Part shown: one piece after another, positions 50,871 to 59,838 of the stretch
Numbering within the stretch: position 1 is the stretch's first letter
How the letters are laid out: the number at the start of each line of letters is the position of its first letter
DNA from: Candidatus Gastranaerophilales bacterium
GTDB taxonomy: Bacteria; Cyanobacteriota; Vampirovibrionia; Gastranaerophilales; Gastranaerophilaceae
Direction of reading: 5' to 3'
DNA: 64,000 nucleotides
Assembly (NCBI GenBank): GCA_947630535.1
Contig: CANRHZ010000003.1
Coordinates: forward strand, 1-64,000
Made by a program: the position numbers and the translations under genes
Notes under the pieces: generated by a model
Database searches by the model: none
What the model saw: only the letters and a program-made list of their open reading frames with translations
What the model was told of the DNA's origin: nothing

Positions 50871-51589
50871 TGATTGAATTAATACAAAATTTTCAAACTC
50901 AGCTTCAAGGGGGAAATTTTTCTCCCCTTCTTCTTTTGGCATCTTTTTTAGGGGGAGTTATTGCATCAATAAGCCCTTGTACTCTTGGGATTTTACCTAT
51001 TATAGTAGGGTATGTGGGCGGATTGGACAGAGAAAGAAATTCTTTTATAACATTTATTCAGCTTCTGTCTTTTGTATTCGGCTTGAGCCTAATTTTAACC
51101 TTCATAGGGATTTTTTGCGCCCTGACGGGAAAAGTTTTTATGGCAATCGGGGGAAATTACTGGGTAATTTTTATGGGCTCTTTGATAATGATATTCGGGC
51201 TTAATTTGCTTGGTTTGATTGAAATACCGACACCGACTTTTGTTAAAAGAATGCCAAAATCAAAGGGGGCAAGCCTTTTTGTTTATCCTTTTATTTTGGG
51301 TTTTTTATTCGCCCTTGCCGCCACCCCGTGTTCTACTCCTATTCTTGCGGGGATTATGAGTTTTGCAACTTTATCATCAAATATTTTATATGCAGCCCTT
51401 TTGCTTTTATTATTTTCGTTGGGACAGGGGGTTATTATAATCCTTGCAGGTGTTTTTACCTCTCTTGTTAAAAAAATAAGAGGATTTAACCGTTACAGTG
51501 TTTACCTTATGAAGCTGTGCGGAATATTACTTATAGCATCTTCTTTATATATTTACTACAAAGTTTTTTCTTCCGTTATTATTCATTAA
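50870..51589 (+). CDS. ccdA: CcdA/DsbD-family thiol-disulfide transporter
   Basis: A 239-residue polytopic membrane protein that moves reducing equivalents from cytoplasmic thioredoxin to the periplasm, for cytochrome c maturation or general disulfide reduction. There are six helices and the two redox cysteines: Cys37 in SISPCTLGILP and Cys154 in AATPCSTPILAG. The upstream thioredoxin-like protein is the likely electron acceptor. No cytochrome c gene is in the window, so the target is unknown. Confidence 0.92.
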   Translation: MIELIQNFQTQLQGGNFSPLLLLASFLGGVIASISPCTLGILPIIVGYVGGLDRERNSFITFIQLLSFVFGLSLILTFIGIFCALTGKVFMAIGGNYWVIFMGSLIMIFGLNLLGLIEIPTPTFVKRMPKSKGASLFVYPFILGFLFALAATPCSTPILAGIMSFATLSSNILYAALLLLLFSLGQGVIIILAGVFTSLVKKIRGFNRYSVYLMKLCGILLIASSLYIYYKVFSSVIIH

Positions 51590-51681
51590 TTTACATAAGT
51601 TTACAAATAAACACACAAAAAGACATTTTTTTATTATCAGTTGTTTTTATAAACATGTTAATGAAGGAAAGTGTAGGATTT

Positions 51682-52440
51682 ATGTCAAATTCAATTAACG
51701 GACAGAATAATTTTTCAAATATTGGAAAAGATTTTTTAAAGGGCGCAGCTATAGGTTCGGCGGCCTATGCAGGTAATAGAGCTATAAAAGCTGCTATACC
51801 CGCTTATAAAAAAGCTATACAAAGTCAAATGAGCCTTTTACAATCTCCCGATGCGGCAAGCTATATACAGAATAAGCAAAATGTCGTAGATATTATTAAG
51901 AGCGGCAAATTATACGATAATGTGTCCGACGGTTTGAAAAAATATTATAAACGAGTCGGCGGACTTATGGAACAACTTAAAGCAGGTAAAAAGGCAGGCC
52001 AAGAGCAGTTTTCAATGAGCAAGCTTCAGGAACAAATGAGCGAATTTGAACCCATTAAAGAAAGTGCCCAAAATTTAACAGAGCAAGTTAACGATATTTG
52101 CAAAAATGGCGGTATAGAAAAATTCGAAAGACAACTTCAAAAAGAAAAAAATATTCTTGCTAAAGGAAAAACATCAAAATTCTATGCTCTTGAAGATGCA
52201 TTTTCTGCAACAACAAGCAAGGCAAAATCAAAATTGTCAAATGCTAAAAACATACTTGAAACATTTATTAAATCCGATTCTAAAAAAGAATTCATTTTAA
52301 ACAATAAAGACAAAATTAAATCTTCGCTTAAAAATGTTGCAAAACCCGCATTGATAGGTGCAGCCGTTATAACCGTTTTGGGAATTGCCGCAAGAAGTTT
52401 ATTTAATAAGAAAAACAAAGAAAGCGAAGCACAATCTTAA
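51682..52440 (+). CDS. Unknown protein with glycine-zipper N-terminus and C-terminal hydrophobic segment
   Basis: 253 residues from ATG 51682 (start chosen from TAGGA just upstream; an in-frame ATG at 51661 is an alternative). Longer readings into ccdA add a hydrophobic segment and cross into that gene. The N-terminus contains GAAIGSAAYAGNRAIKAA, a glycine/alanine-rich zipper. A long Lys/Glu/Gln-rich, probably coiled-coil region follows (about 60-200), then a C-terminal hydrophobic stretch (PALIGAAVITVLGIAARSLF, about 222-241) and a charged tail. Such symmetric architecture suits a membrane-associated scaffold. I do not recognise the family. It follows ccdA by about 90 bases and ends at a strong terminator. 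Confidence 0.7.
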   Translation: MSNSINGQNNFSNIGKDFLKGAAIGSAAYAGNRAIKAAIPAYKKAIQSQMSLLQSPDAASYIQNKQNVVDIIKSGKLYDNVSDGLKKYYKRVGGLMEQLKAGKKAGQEQFSMSKLQEQMSEFEPIKESAQNLTEQVNDICKNGGIEKFERQLQKEKNILAKGKTSKFYALEDAFSATTSKAKSKLSNAKNILETFIKSDSKKEFILNNKDKIKSSLKNVAKPALIGAAVITVLGIAARSLFNKKNKESEAQS

Positions 52441-52463
52441 ATATCCATAAGTAATCCATATTT

Positions 52464-52496
52464 ACCGCACAAATATTTTTTGTGCGGTTTTGTTTT
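52464..52496. terminator. Bidirectional intrinsic terminator
   Basis: ACCGCACAAA (52464-52473) pairs with TTTGTGCGGT (52479-52488) with a 5-base loop and then T-rich sequence. It lies between the glycine-zipper gene and the converging CACHE-GGDEF-EAL gene. Confidence 0.85.
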
Positions 52497-54867
52497 ATTC
52501 TTTGACATTTAAATTTATATAACTTTCATCAAAAATATCGCTATTAACAGGCTTACCGTATAAAAATCCTTGAGCAATAACACATCCCATATTCTTTAAA
52601 AATTCTGCCTGTTCTTCAAACTCTATGCCTTCTGCAACGGTTGTCATATTTAATTTGTTTGCCATCTCAATTATACACCTTACAACCGCCTCACCTTTAT
52701 TATCTCCAATGGTATCTTTAATGAAGCTTCTATCCAACTTTAAAATATCAACGGGTAAAAGCCTTAACATAGTAAGAGAAGAATACCCCGTCCCAAAATC
52801 GTCCATAGAGATAGTGAATCCTATTTCTTTTAATTTGTCTAACACTTCCATAAGCCTTTGTTCATTATTAAAACAAGCGCTTTCGGTAAGTTCAAGTTCA
52901 AGGTATTTAGGATTTACATTATATTTATCACAAAGGTCCTTTAGTTCATCAATAAATGAATCGTTATTAAGGTGTATTCTTGAAACATTAACTGAAATCG
53001 GGAAAACTTCCTTTCCTTCTTTTTGCCTTTTTGATATAAATTCAAATGCCTGTTTCCAGATACACCTGTCCAGTTCAATTATAAACCCGTTTCTTTCAAA
53101 AAGCGGGATAAAGTTTATAGGCGGAATCATTCCTCTTGTCGGATGTATCCATCTTACAAGGGCTTCTGCGCCCGATATTTTTTTATCTTTTAAGTAAAAT
53201 TTAGGCTGCAAAAACATCTTAAACTGGTCATTATTAAGTGCACTATACATTTCAGCTTCGATTGATTTATCCTGTAAAATTTGTGCCCTTATTGCATCAT
53301 CATAAAATTTGTAATAGTTCATGGCATCATCTTTTAAGTTCCTTTTTGCAATTTGTGCTTTTTCGCACATCATTTCAACGGAAAGAGTTTTATCCGTCAT
53401 GGGATAAATTCCAAACGAAAGAGTAAGTTTTGCACTTATATGGCTTTCTTTTTTATCAAAAATGTGGGACATGTGATTTTCATTATATTCTTTTATGTCC
53501 TTTTGCATTTTATTTATAAAACCATCAAGAATGTCTTTTTCATCTTCATACTTGTAAAGAATGATGTATGATGCCGCATAATCTCTTGCACAAAAACCAT
53601 CTTCACCCGTATTCTTCTTAATTATTTCATAGACATCTTTAATTATACCGTTTGCATTTTCTACCCCGTATAATTCGTTTATGGCTTTAAATCTGGTTAA
53701 ATCCATTGAAATTATGGCATAGTTGTTATCGGGGTTTTGTTCAATTAAATCTTTTGATACAAGCAAAAACTTATTTCTGTTATTTCCTTCCGTAACAGGG
53801 TCAATAAAGGCTATATCATAAATTATTTTTTCGTTCTGTTTTAAAATGTAGCTTGAAAAGTAATAAAGCGCCAAAAGAAGTAAACTTATTAAAACAATGA
53901 CCGTAAAGAAACCTATGATAAGGTTATTCATATGGTGCATAATGATATCATAGGGTACGACATTCAATACATAATGTTCGTTTGAATCAATTATGGAATA
54001 GGTTGCGATATATTTGGCTTTTCCTTGTTTATAAATAAAAGTGCCCGTTTTTTTAGATTTTATGTTTGATAAAATTTTATCTTTAGTTGTTTTTTGCAGT
54101 TTTATTTTTTTGTCAAAAAAGTTTTTTGCGCTGCTTTTATCTTTTGGGGGGCTTACTATTATATTTCCGTCTTTGCTTATTATATAGTTAAGTGCGGTTT
54201 TATTATAATCGTTAACTCTTAAAATGTTTATGTATTTATCCGCATAAGTTTGAGAACCGAGAGCCCCGATTACATCCCCGTCTTTATTGTAAACGGGAAC
54301 TCCAAATTCATTAACATAACCCGATGGGGAAGTCGAATCTTTTTGAGTAATCGTAACCGAGGGTTCTCCCATAACGGCTTTAACCAATCTCGGGTCTTTG
54401 AGCCAGTTTACGGAAGGCAGTTTGCCTGCGTTTTTTTGAACCCTTATTGTGTTTCCGTCTAAATAAGCAAAGGCAAGTTTGTTGTAATCGTAATCGTTAA
54501 TATGGTTTTTTAAAAAAGTATAAACTTCACCGGAATCAAAAGTTGAGGTGTAATCTGTTAGCCAAGAGGATAAAACCCTCATTTCGCTTATTGAATTTTG
54601 AATTCTTCCTCTTAAATTTGATGCGGTTTGAATTGCGTTTTTTTCAAGATTATTTTCAGTCGCTCTATATTCGCTTTGTACTATCCATTGAACAAAAACA
54701 GTTGCAAGCAATATGAGAAAAATACTTGCAATTTTCGTAAAAGTATACATATTTGCAATCTTTTTCTCTTTTTGTCTTTGGAATTTAAAATTAAACAACT
54801 TACCTGCCGTTTCTGAAGATTTCTTCTTTACTAAACCATAATACCATTTTTTAGGAGTTTTTGGCAA
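52495..54867 (-). CDS. CACHE-GGDEF-EAL cyclic di-GMP phosphodiesterase with degenerate GGDEF
   Basis: 790 residues. Two membrane helices (about 43-66 and 312-340) flank a periplasmic double-CACHE-type sensor (about 70-310, with VNEFGVPVYNKDGDVIGALG). A GGDEF domain (about 350-510) follows but its active-site loop reads CARDYAASY instead of GGDEF, so it is probably not a cyclase. The EAL domain (about 530-785) looks active: AEALVRW, NVSRI, LELTES, MDDFGTGYSS, ILKLDRSF and TVAEGIE. It should hydrolyse c-di-GMP, with the degenerate domain perhaps binding GTP as a regulator. The start is a TTG; an ATG at 54750 (MYTFTK) is an alternative that places the first helix closer to the N-terminus. Confidence 0.9.
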   Translation of the reverse strand: MPKTPKKWYYGLVKKKSSETAGKLFNFKFQRQKEKKIANMYTFTKIASIFLILLATVFVQWIVQSEYRATENNLEKNAIQTASNLRGRIQNSISEMRVLSSWLTDYTSTFDSGEVYTFLKNHINDYDYNKLAFAYLDGNTIRVQKNAGKLPSVNWLKDPRLVKAVMGEPSVTITQKDSTSPSGYVNEFGVPVYNKDGDVIGALGSQTYADKYINILRVNDYNKTALNYIISKDGNIIVSPPKDKSSAKNFFDKKIKLQKTTKDKILSNIKSKKTGTFIYKQGKAKYIATYSIIDSNEHYVLNVVPYDIIMHHMNNLIIGFFTVIVLISLLLLALYYFSSYILKQNEKIIYDIAFIDPVTEGNNRNKFLLVSKDLIEQNPDNNYAIISMDLTRFKAINELYGVENANGIIKDVYEIIKKNTGEDGFCARDYAASYIILYKYEDEKDILDGFINKMQKDIKEYNENHMSHIFDKKESHISAKLTLSFGIYPMTDKTLSVEMMCEKAQIAKRNLKDDAMNYYKFYDDAIRAQILQDKSIEAEMYSALNNDQFKMFLQPKFYLKDKKISGAEALVRWIHPTRGMIPPINFIPLFERNGFIIELDRCIWKQAFEFISKRQKEGKEVFPISVNVSRIHLNNDSFIDELKDLCDKYNVNPKYLELELTESACFNNEQRLMEVLDKLKEIGFTISMDDFGTGYSSLTMLRLLPVDILKLDRSFIKDTIGDNKGEAVVRCIIEMANKLNMTTVAEGIEFEEQAEFLKNMGCVIAQGFLYGKPVNSDIFDESYINLNVKE

Positions 54868-54897
54868 TAAATTAAATTAATATAAGTTAAAACTAAC

Positions 54898-54933
54898 TTC
54901 AAAACAGTACAAATTCATTGTAATATTTTAACT
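54898..54933 (+). promoter_or_regulatory. Promoter of dnaE, leaderless start
   Basis: TTCAAA (54898-54903) and TAATAT (54921-54926) have 17-base spacing; the ATG follows seven bases later without a Shine-Dalgarno. Confidence 0.5.
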
Positions 54934-57900
54934 ATGAAATACGTACCTTTACATCTGCACACAGAATATAGTCTGTTAGACGGGGCAATTAAAATCCCCG
55001 ATTTATATAAATTTGCTGCAAATAATGATATGCCTGCCGTTGCGATAACAGACCACGGGGTAATGTTCGGGTGTTCCGATATGTTTATTGCAAAAAACGA
55101 ACTTTTATCCCATATGCTATCAGATGATGTGCAGGAAGAAAAAGAAAGAATAAAAGCCGTTAAACCAATTATAGGGTGCGAATTTTATATTTGTGACGGG
55201 GATGTTATTCAAGACAGAACCAAAAAAACAAGATATCACCTGATTTTACTTGCCAAAAACCAAAGAGGGTATCATAACCTTTGTAAACTGGATTCAATTG
55301 CTGCAACAGAAGGCTTTTACAGATATCCGAGGATTAACCATGAACTTTTAGAAAAGTATAAAGATGACGTTATTTGTCTTTCAGCTTGCATTCAGGGGGA
55401 GGTTGCAAAGCTTTTTCTTGACGGAAATGAAAAGGAAGCGGAAAAAAGGGTTCAATACTATAAAGAACTTTTTCAGGATGACTACTATATAGAACTTCAA
55501 GACCACGGATTGACGGAACAAAAAGCTTCAAATCCATTTTTAATGGAGATGGCTAAAAAATATAACATTAAAACCGTTATAACCAATGATTCTCACTATC
55601 TGAAGGCGGAAGATGCCCTCTGGCATGATACACTTCTTTGCGAACAAACAAAATCTTCCAAAAACGAAGAAAAAAGATTTAGATTTCAAAACAATGAATT
55701 TTATGTAAAAACCGTGGAAGAATTAAGAAAATCCTTTTCGTGGATGGATGAAGAATACTTTAATAAATGTATTGAAACCACGGTTGAAGTTGCGGATAAA
55801 ATTGACTTTAAGATGGATGAGCTTGAGTTTGGCAAAACCAAAGAATACCTTCCAAAATACCCATGTCCAAACAATATGAGCGAAGAAGAATACTTTGATT
55901 TTCTTTGTAAAAAAGGACTTAAGGAAAGATACGGAGACCCCGTGCCTGATGAATTAATGAAAAGATACGAGTATGAAAAAAGCGTAATTTTTAAAATGGG
56001 ATTTCCCGCATATTTCCTTTTAACTTGGGACTTTATTAACTGGGCAAAAGAAAATAATATCCCGGTGGGCCCCGGCAGAGGTTCTGCGGCGGGAAGCATA
56101 ATAGCTTATGCTCTTAGAATAACGGAACTTGACCCCATACAACATAACCTCCTTTTTGAGCGTTTTTTAAACCCCGAACGTATATCAATGCCTGATATTG
56201 ATATAGATTTTTGCAAAAGAAGAAGGGGAGAAGTTATAGACTACGTTTCAAATAAATGGGGACAAGACCATGTGTGTCAGATTATAACTTTCGGTACTCT
56301 TGCGGCTAAAGCGGCACTAAAAGCGGTTACAAGGGTATATGATATTGATTTTACAACTTCAAACTCCTGGGCCGGTTTAATTCCAACGGTACCCGGTATA
56401 AAACTTCAAGATGCACTTGCTGAAGGAACCGAGTTTAAAAAGCTTTACGATACAAATTCAGAGGCCAAAGGCTTTATTGATGAAGCCTTGCATATGGAAG
56501 GGCTTAAAAATCAGGTAGGTACCCATGCGGCAGGCATTATTATTGCACCAAAACCAATGAGCGAGATTATTCCCGTTGCCCTGTCAAAAGAAAAATCCAC
56601 CACCACACAGTATCCAATGGCAGGAATTGAAAAAATAGGCCTTTTGAAAATGGACTTTCTTGGTCTTGAAACACTGACCATTATTTCAGATTGCCTTGAA
56701 ATGATTAAAAAAAGAAAAGGGGTAGATATCAAAATAAACGATATTCCGCTTGATGACCCTAAAACATTTGAACTTTTGAAAAAAGGAGAAACAGACGGCG
56801 TGTTCCAGCTTGAAAGTGCGGGAATGAAACGTCTTGTTAAAGAATTAAGGCCTACCGTATTTGAAGATTTGGGTGCTCTTGTTGCGCTTTTCCGTCCGGG
56901 GCCGCTAGAGGCCGGTATGGTTAAAGACTTCGTAGACAGAAAACACGGACGTCAAAAAATAGAATATGCTCATCCTCTTTTAGAGCCCATCTTAAAAGAT
57001 ACGTACGGAACAATTTTGTATCAAGAGCAGATTATGCAAATTTTCCAAACTCTTGCCGATTATTCATTGGGAGATGCGGATATGGTGCGCCGTATGATGG
57101 GTAAGAAAAAACTCCAGCAGATGGCAGAACAAAAAGAAAGATTTGTAAAAGCCTCAGCAAGCAAAGGAATGACCCAAGATGGCGCAAGTCACCTTTTTGA
57201 GCAGATTGAAAGTTTCGCAAAATACTGCTTTAATAAAGCGCACTCATCCGCTTATGCCTTTGTTGCCTATCAAACGGCTTACCTTAAAGCTCATTATCCC
57301 GTTGAATGGATGGCTGCCATGCTGACTTCACAGGCAAATAATCAGGAAAAAACACAAAGCTACATTCTTCAATGCCAGTCATTAGGAATTGAAGTTTTAC
57401 CCCCCGACATAAATAAATCAGATGCCGATTTTACACCTGACGGTAACAGTATAAGGTTTGGGCTTGCTTCCGTTAAAAACGTAGGCAGGGGAGTTGTTGA
57501 AACTATTATGGCATTAAGGCAGGAAAAGAAGTTTGAATCTTTGTATGATTACCTTGAAAGAATGGACGGAAGGGGAGTTAACAAACTTACGGTTGAAGCC
57601 TTAATTAAAGTCGGAGCATTCTCGGGGCTTGAAAAATCAAGAAAACAACTTGTTGAAAACTTAGAGAGAATGAATAAAGAAATAGCGGAAAAGAAAAAAC
57701 ATGCTAAAGCGGGTCAAGTTAGCCTTTTTGATTCACTGGGAGAAAATGCACAGGATTTGGGGCTTCCCACTTTTGAATTGTCGGGGAGTTCGGATGATGA
57801 ATATTTAGATACCGAAATTCAACAGTTTGAGCATGACTTAATGGGAATTTATGTTTCAAGCCACCCTCTATCCAGTATAAAAAATACACTTAAATATATA

Positions 57901-58464
57901 ACAACCGATACTTTATCAGAGATAACTCAAAATCCTGTTAAAGATAAAATAGTAACTATTTGCGGACTTTTATCAAAAGTGGTTACAAAGCCCACAAGAA
58001 ATGACCCCGCAAAACTTTTAAAAATCGGTGAAATTGAAGATTTATCGGGCGGCAGGGCCGAATTTATTTCATTTCCGAAAGTAACCGAACACTATGGCCA
58101 AATTCTTGCAAATGATGAAAAAGTGATACTGACTGCAAGATTAAACTTAAGAGATACGGGCGAAATTAACCTTGCCGTTATGGAAGCTCAGCCTATTCAA
58201 AATGTGAATGTTCTTACAATAAAAATGCTCAAGCACTTTGAATTTGAAGAAAACGAGTATTTAAAAGAACTTTTATCTCAGCATCAGGGAAAAAGCCCCG
58301 TTGTAATTGATTTTGAGGACCCTGAATGTATGAATAAGGATAAAAGGGTTCAAATATTAACAAATAAAAAACTTTGGATTAACCCTGATTCTGATATTCA
58401 GGAAAACATAAAAAAAGCATTCAAAGAAAAAGTTGAACTTGAAATGCTTAATTTAACAAAATAA
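54934..58464 (+). CDS. dnaE: DNA polymerase III alpha subunit
   Basis: The replicative DNA polymerase. The 1176 residues include the N-terminal PHP domain (HLHTEYSLLDGA, 7-18, with metal-ligand histidines) and the palm with GPGRGSAAGS (about 376-385) and the catalytic Asp pair region MPDIDIDFCKRRR (about 418-430). Fingers, the HhH motif (GVNKLTVEALIKVGAFSGL), a beta-binding region and a C-terminal OB domain (TICGLLSKVVTKPTRN at about 1008) follow. It is full length with no internal intein. It is a single-gene unit ending at a strong terminator and diverges from the EAL gene. Confidence 0.97.
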   Translation: MKYVPLHLHTEYSLLDGAIKIPDLYKFAANNDMPAVAITDHGVMFGCSDMFIAKNELLSHMLSDDVQEEKERIKAVKPIIGCEFYICDGDVIQDRTKKTRYHLILLAKNQRGYHNLCKLDSIAATEGFYRYPRINHELLEKYKDDVICLSACIQGEVAKLFLDGNEKEAEKRVQYYKELFQDDYYIELQDHGLTEQKASNPFLMEMAKKYNIKTVITNDSHYLKAEDALWHDTLLCEQTKSSKNEEKRFRFQNNEFYVKTVEELRKSFSWMDEEYFNKCIETTVEVADKIDFKMDELEFGKTKEYLPKYPCPNNMSEEEYFDFLCKKGLKERYGDPVPDELMKRYEYEKSVIFKMGFPAYFLLTWDFINWAKENNIPVGPGRGSAAGSIIAYALRITELDPIQHNLLFERFLNPERISMPDIDIDFCKRRRGEVIDYVSNKWGQDHVCQIITFGTLAAKAALKAVTRVYDIDFTTSNSWAGLIPTVPGIKLQDALAEGTEFKKLYDTNSEAKGFIDEALHMEGLKNQVGTHAAGIIIAPKPMSEIIPVALSKEKSTTTQYPMAGIEKIGLLKMDFLGLETLTIISDCLEMIKKRKGVDIKINDIPLDDPKTFELLKKGETDGVFQLESAGMKRLVKELRPTVFEDLGALVALFRPGPLEAGMVKDFVDRKHGRQKIEYAHPLLEPILKDTYGTILYQEQIMQIFQTLADYSLGDADMVRRMMGKKKLQQMAEQKERFVKASASKGMTQDGASHLFEQIESFAKYCFNKAHSSAYAFVAYQTAYLKAHYPVEWMAAMLTSQANNQEKTQSYILQCQSLGIEVLPPDINKSDADFTPDGNSIRFGLASVKNVGRGVVETIMALRQEKKFESLYDYLERMDGRGVNKLTVEALIKVGAFSGLEKSRKQLVENLERMNKEIAEKKKHAKAGQVSLFDSLGENAQDLGLPTFELSGSSDDEYLDTEIQQFEHDLMGIYVSSHPLSSIKNTLKYITTDTLSEITQNPVKDKIVTICGLLSKVVTKPTRNDPAKLLKIGEIEDLSGGRAEFISFPKVTEHYGQILANDEKVILTARLNLRDTGEINLAVMEAQPIQNVNVLTIKMLKHFEFEENEYLKELLSQHQGKSPVVIDFEDPECMNKDKRVQILTNKKLWINPDSDIQENIKKAFKEKVELEMLNLTK

Positions 58465-58467
58465 ATT

Positions 58468-58499
58468 AAACCCTTCTTTTTTAAAAAGAAGGGTTTTTT
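58468..58499. terminator. Bidirectional intrinsic terminator
   Basis: An almost perfect inverted repeat built around AAACCCTTCTTTTT / AAAAAGAAGGGTTT (58468-58496) with T6 on the plus side. It ends dnaE and the converging hpf gene. Confidence 0.85.
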
Positions 58500-58501
58500 G
58501 A

Positions 58502-58852
58502 TTATTCGTTTTCTTCTTTTGAAGATGTTCTTATTGATTCAAGATTGTTTTTAGATTTTAAATTCTTTTCTTTATATTTTCTGACCTGTCTTTCAAGTTT
58601 GTCAGAAATAAGATCAATGCTTGCATACATAGATTCTGCTTTTTCTTCAACTCTAATCATGTCGCCCATTACTTTACAATTTACTTCTGCAACATGCGAA
58701 TCTGCAACCGACGGGTTTTTAATTACGCTTAAAATAATGTCAATGGCTTGAATTTGGTCAAAATGAGCTGATACCTTTCCAAGTTTTTCTTTTGCATAAG
58801 CCTTAATTGCATCGGTAATTTCAACATTGCGCCCGTTAACATGAATGTGCAT
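58502..58852 (-). CDS. hpf: Ribosome hibernation promoting factor, short form
   Basis: 116 residues of the HPF/YfiA sigma-54 modulation family. It begins MHIHVNGRNVEITDAIKAYA and has the beta-alpha-beta pattern through MYASIDLISDKLERQVRKYKEK (about 79-100), then a short charged tail. Binds the decoding centre of stationary-phase ribosomes. Many cyanobacteria and Firmicutes have a long form with an extra C-terminal dimerisation domain; that domain is absent here. A CGGAG ribosome site and a TATAAT box about 70 bases upstream (58925-58930) are visible. Confidence 0.93.
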   Translation of the reverse strand: MHIHVNGRNVEITDAIKAYAKEKLGKVSAHFDQIQAIDIILSVIKNPSVADSHVAEVNCKVMGDMIRVEEKAESMYASIDLISDKLERQVRKYKEKNLKSKNNLESIRTSSKEENE

Positions 58853-59030
58853 AGAATTTTCTCCGTTTCTAAATTAAATATAACTTCCTTCTTGAACAGA
58901 ATTTAAAATCAGATTTATTTCATCATTATACACAATTTATTTTAGTTTTTAAAGAGTAGAATTTACTTTTTTTATAAAAAATATTTTAATAATAGTGTAT
59001 AATTTAAATATAGACTATATTCGGAGTTAT
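58853..59030. promoter_or_regulatory. Divergent promoter region of hpf and the HD phosphohydrolase
   Basis: TATAAT on the minus strand (58925-58930) gives hpf a leader of roughly 65 bases. TATAAT on the plus strand (58998-59003) lies 27 bases before the HD gene ATG, with CGGAG (59022-59026) as the ribosome site. The two boxes are separated by about 67 bases, so the promoters do not overlap. Confidence 0.5.
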
Positions 59031-59837
59031 ATGAAATCAGCAAAAGAACTCAGCGCAGAAGCTAAGATAATTGAAAGTCTGAAAGATTTTCCAACCTGTA
59101 TAAAACTTGCACAGTATCTTTTATCTGATATTGAATTAAAAGAAATGCAGGATTATGCCAACTCTGTATCAATTAAAAGACTTGGTTTTAACGACCATGG
59201 GCCCGTTCATATGAGGCAGGTTGCAATTAATGCAATTAAAATGCTTAAAATTTTAAAAGATTTTGAAATTCAAACCTCTCTTGAAAAGGAAGAAACGGGC
59301 ACTTTTGAAGATAGTATGTGCGCAGTTACAATTGCCGCTCTTATGCATGATTTAGGTATGTGCGCAGGCAGACAAGGACATGAAGAAATATCCGTTATGC
59401 TTGCACTTCCTATAATAGATAGAGCTCTGAAAGAAATTATAAAAGAAGATATTAAAAAGAAAGTAACAATTAAATCCCTTGCAATTGAAGCTATTATAGG
59501 GCACATGACAACAAGAAAAATCAACTCTCTTGAAGCTGGAATAATCCTTATTGCAGACGGGTGTGATATGACAAAAGGCAGGGCAAGAATTCCTCTTGCG
59601 CTTCATAATACTCCAAGAGCGGGAGATATTCATATATATTCAGCCAATGCAATTTCAAGAGTTAAAATAAGACACGGTGAAACAAAACCCATAAGAATTG
59701 AAATAGAAATGTCGTCCGAGGTCGGATATTTCCAGATAGAAGAAGTTTTATTGACCAAAATAAATTCAAGTCCGGCAAAACAGTTTGTAGAATTGTATGC
59801 GGGTGTTAAAGGGAGCGAATATAAATGCTACCTTTAA
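59031..59837 (+). CDS. HD-domain phosphohydrolase
   Basis: 268 residues from ATG 59031. A GTG at 58995 in frame was rejected because it lies upstream of the plus-strand TATAAT box and the CGGAG site fits the ATG. The motif NDHGPVHMRQV (54-64) supplies the first His, MHDLGM (105-110) the HD pair, and HEEIS plus IADGCDMTKGRARIP the later metal ligands and conserved helix. The NDHG-V-H pattern resembles HD proteins I recall from archaea and Thermotoga-like bacteria. The substrate is unknown, possibly a nucleotide phosphate. It is distinct from the HD-GYP family since it has no GYP loop. Monocistronic, converging on trpA. Confidence 0.82.
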   Translation: MKSAKELSAEAKIIESLKDFPTCIKLAQYLLSDIELKEMQDYANSVSIKRLGFNDHGPVHMRQVAINAIKMLKILKDFEIQTSLEKEETGTFEDSMCAVTIAALMHDLGMCAGRQGHEEISVMLALPIIDRALKEIIKEDIKKKVTIKSLAIEAIIGHMTTRKINSLEAGIILIADGCDMTKGRARIPLALHNTPRAGDIHIYSANAISRVKIRHGETKPIRIEIEMSSEVGYFQIEEVLLTKINSSPAKQFVELYAGVKGSEYKCYL

Positions 59838-59838
59838 T

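Noticed and set aside
58995-59030. GTG start for the HD phosphohydrolase
   Set aside because: The GTG lies upstream of the TATAAT box at 58998 and the CGGAG ribosome site matches the ATG at 59031.
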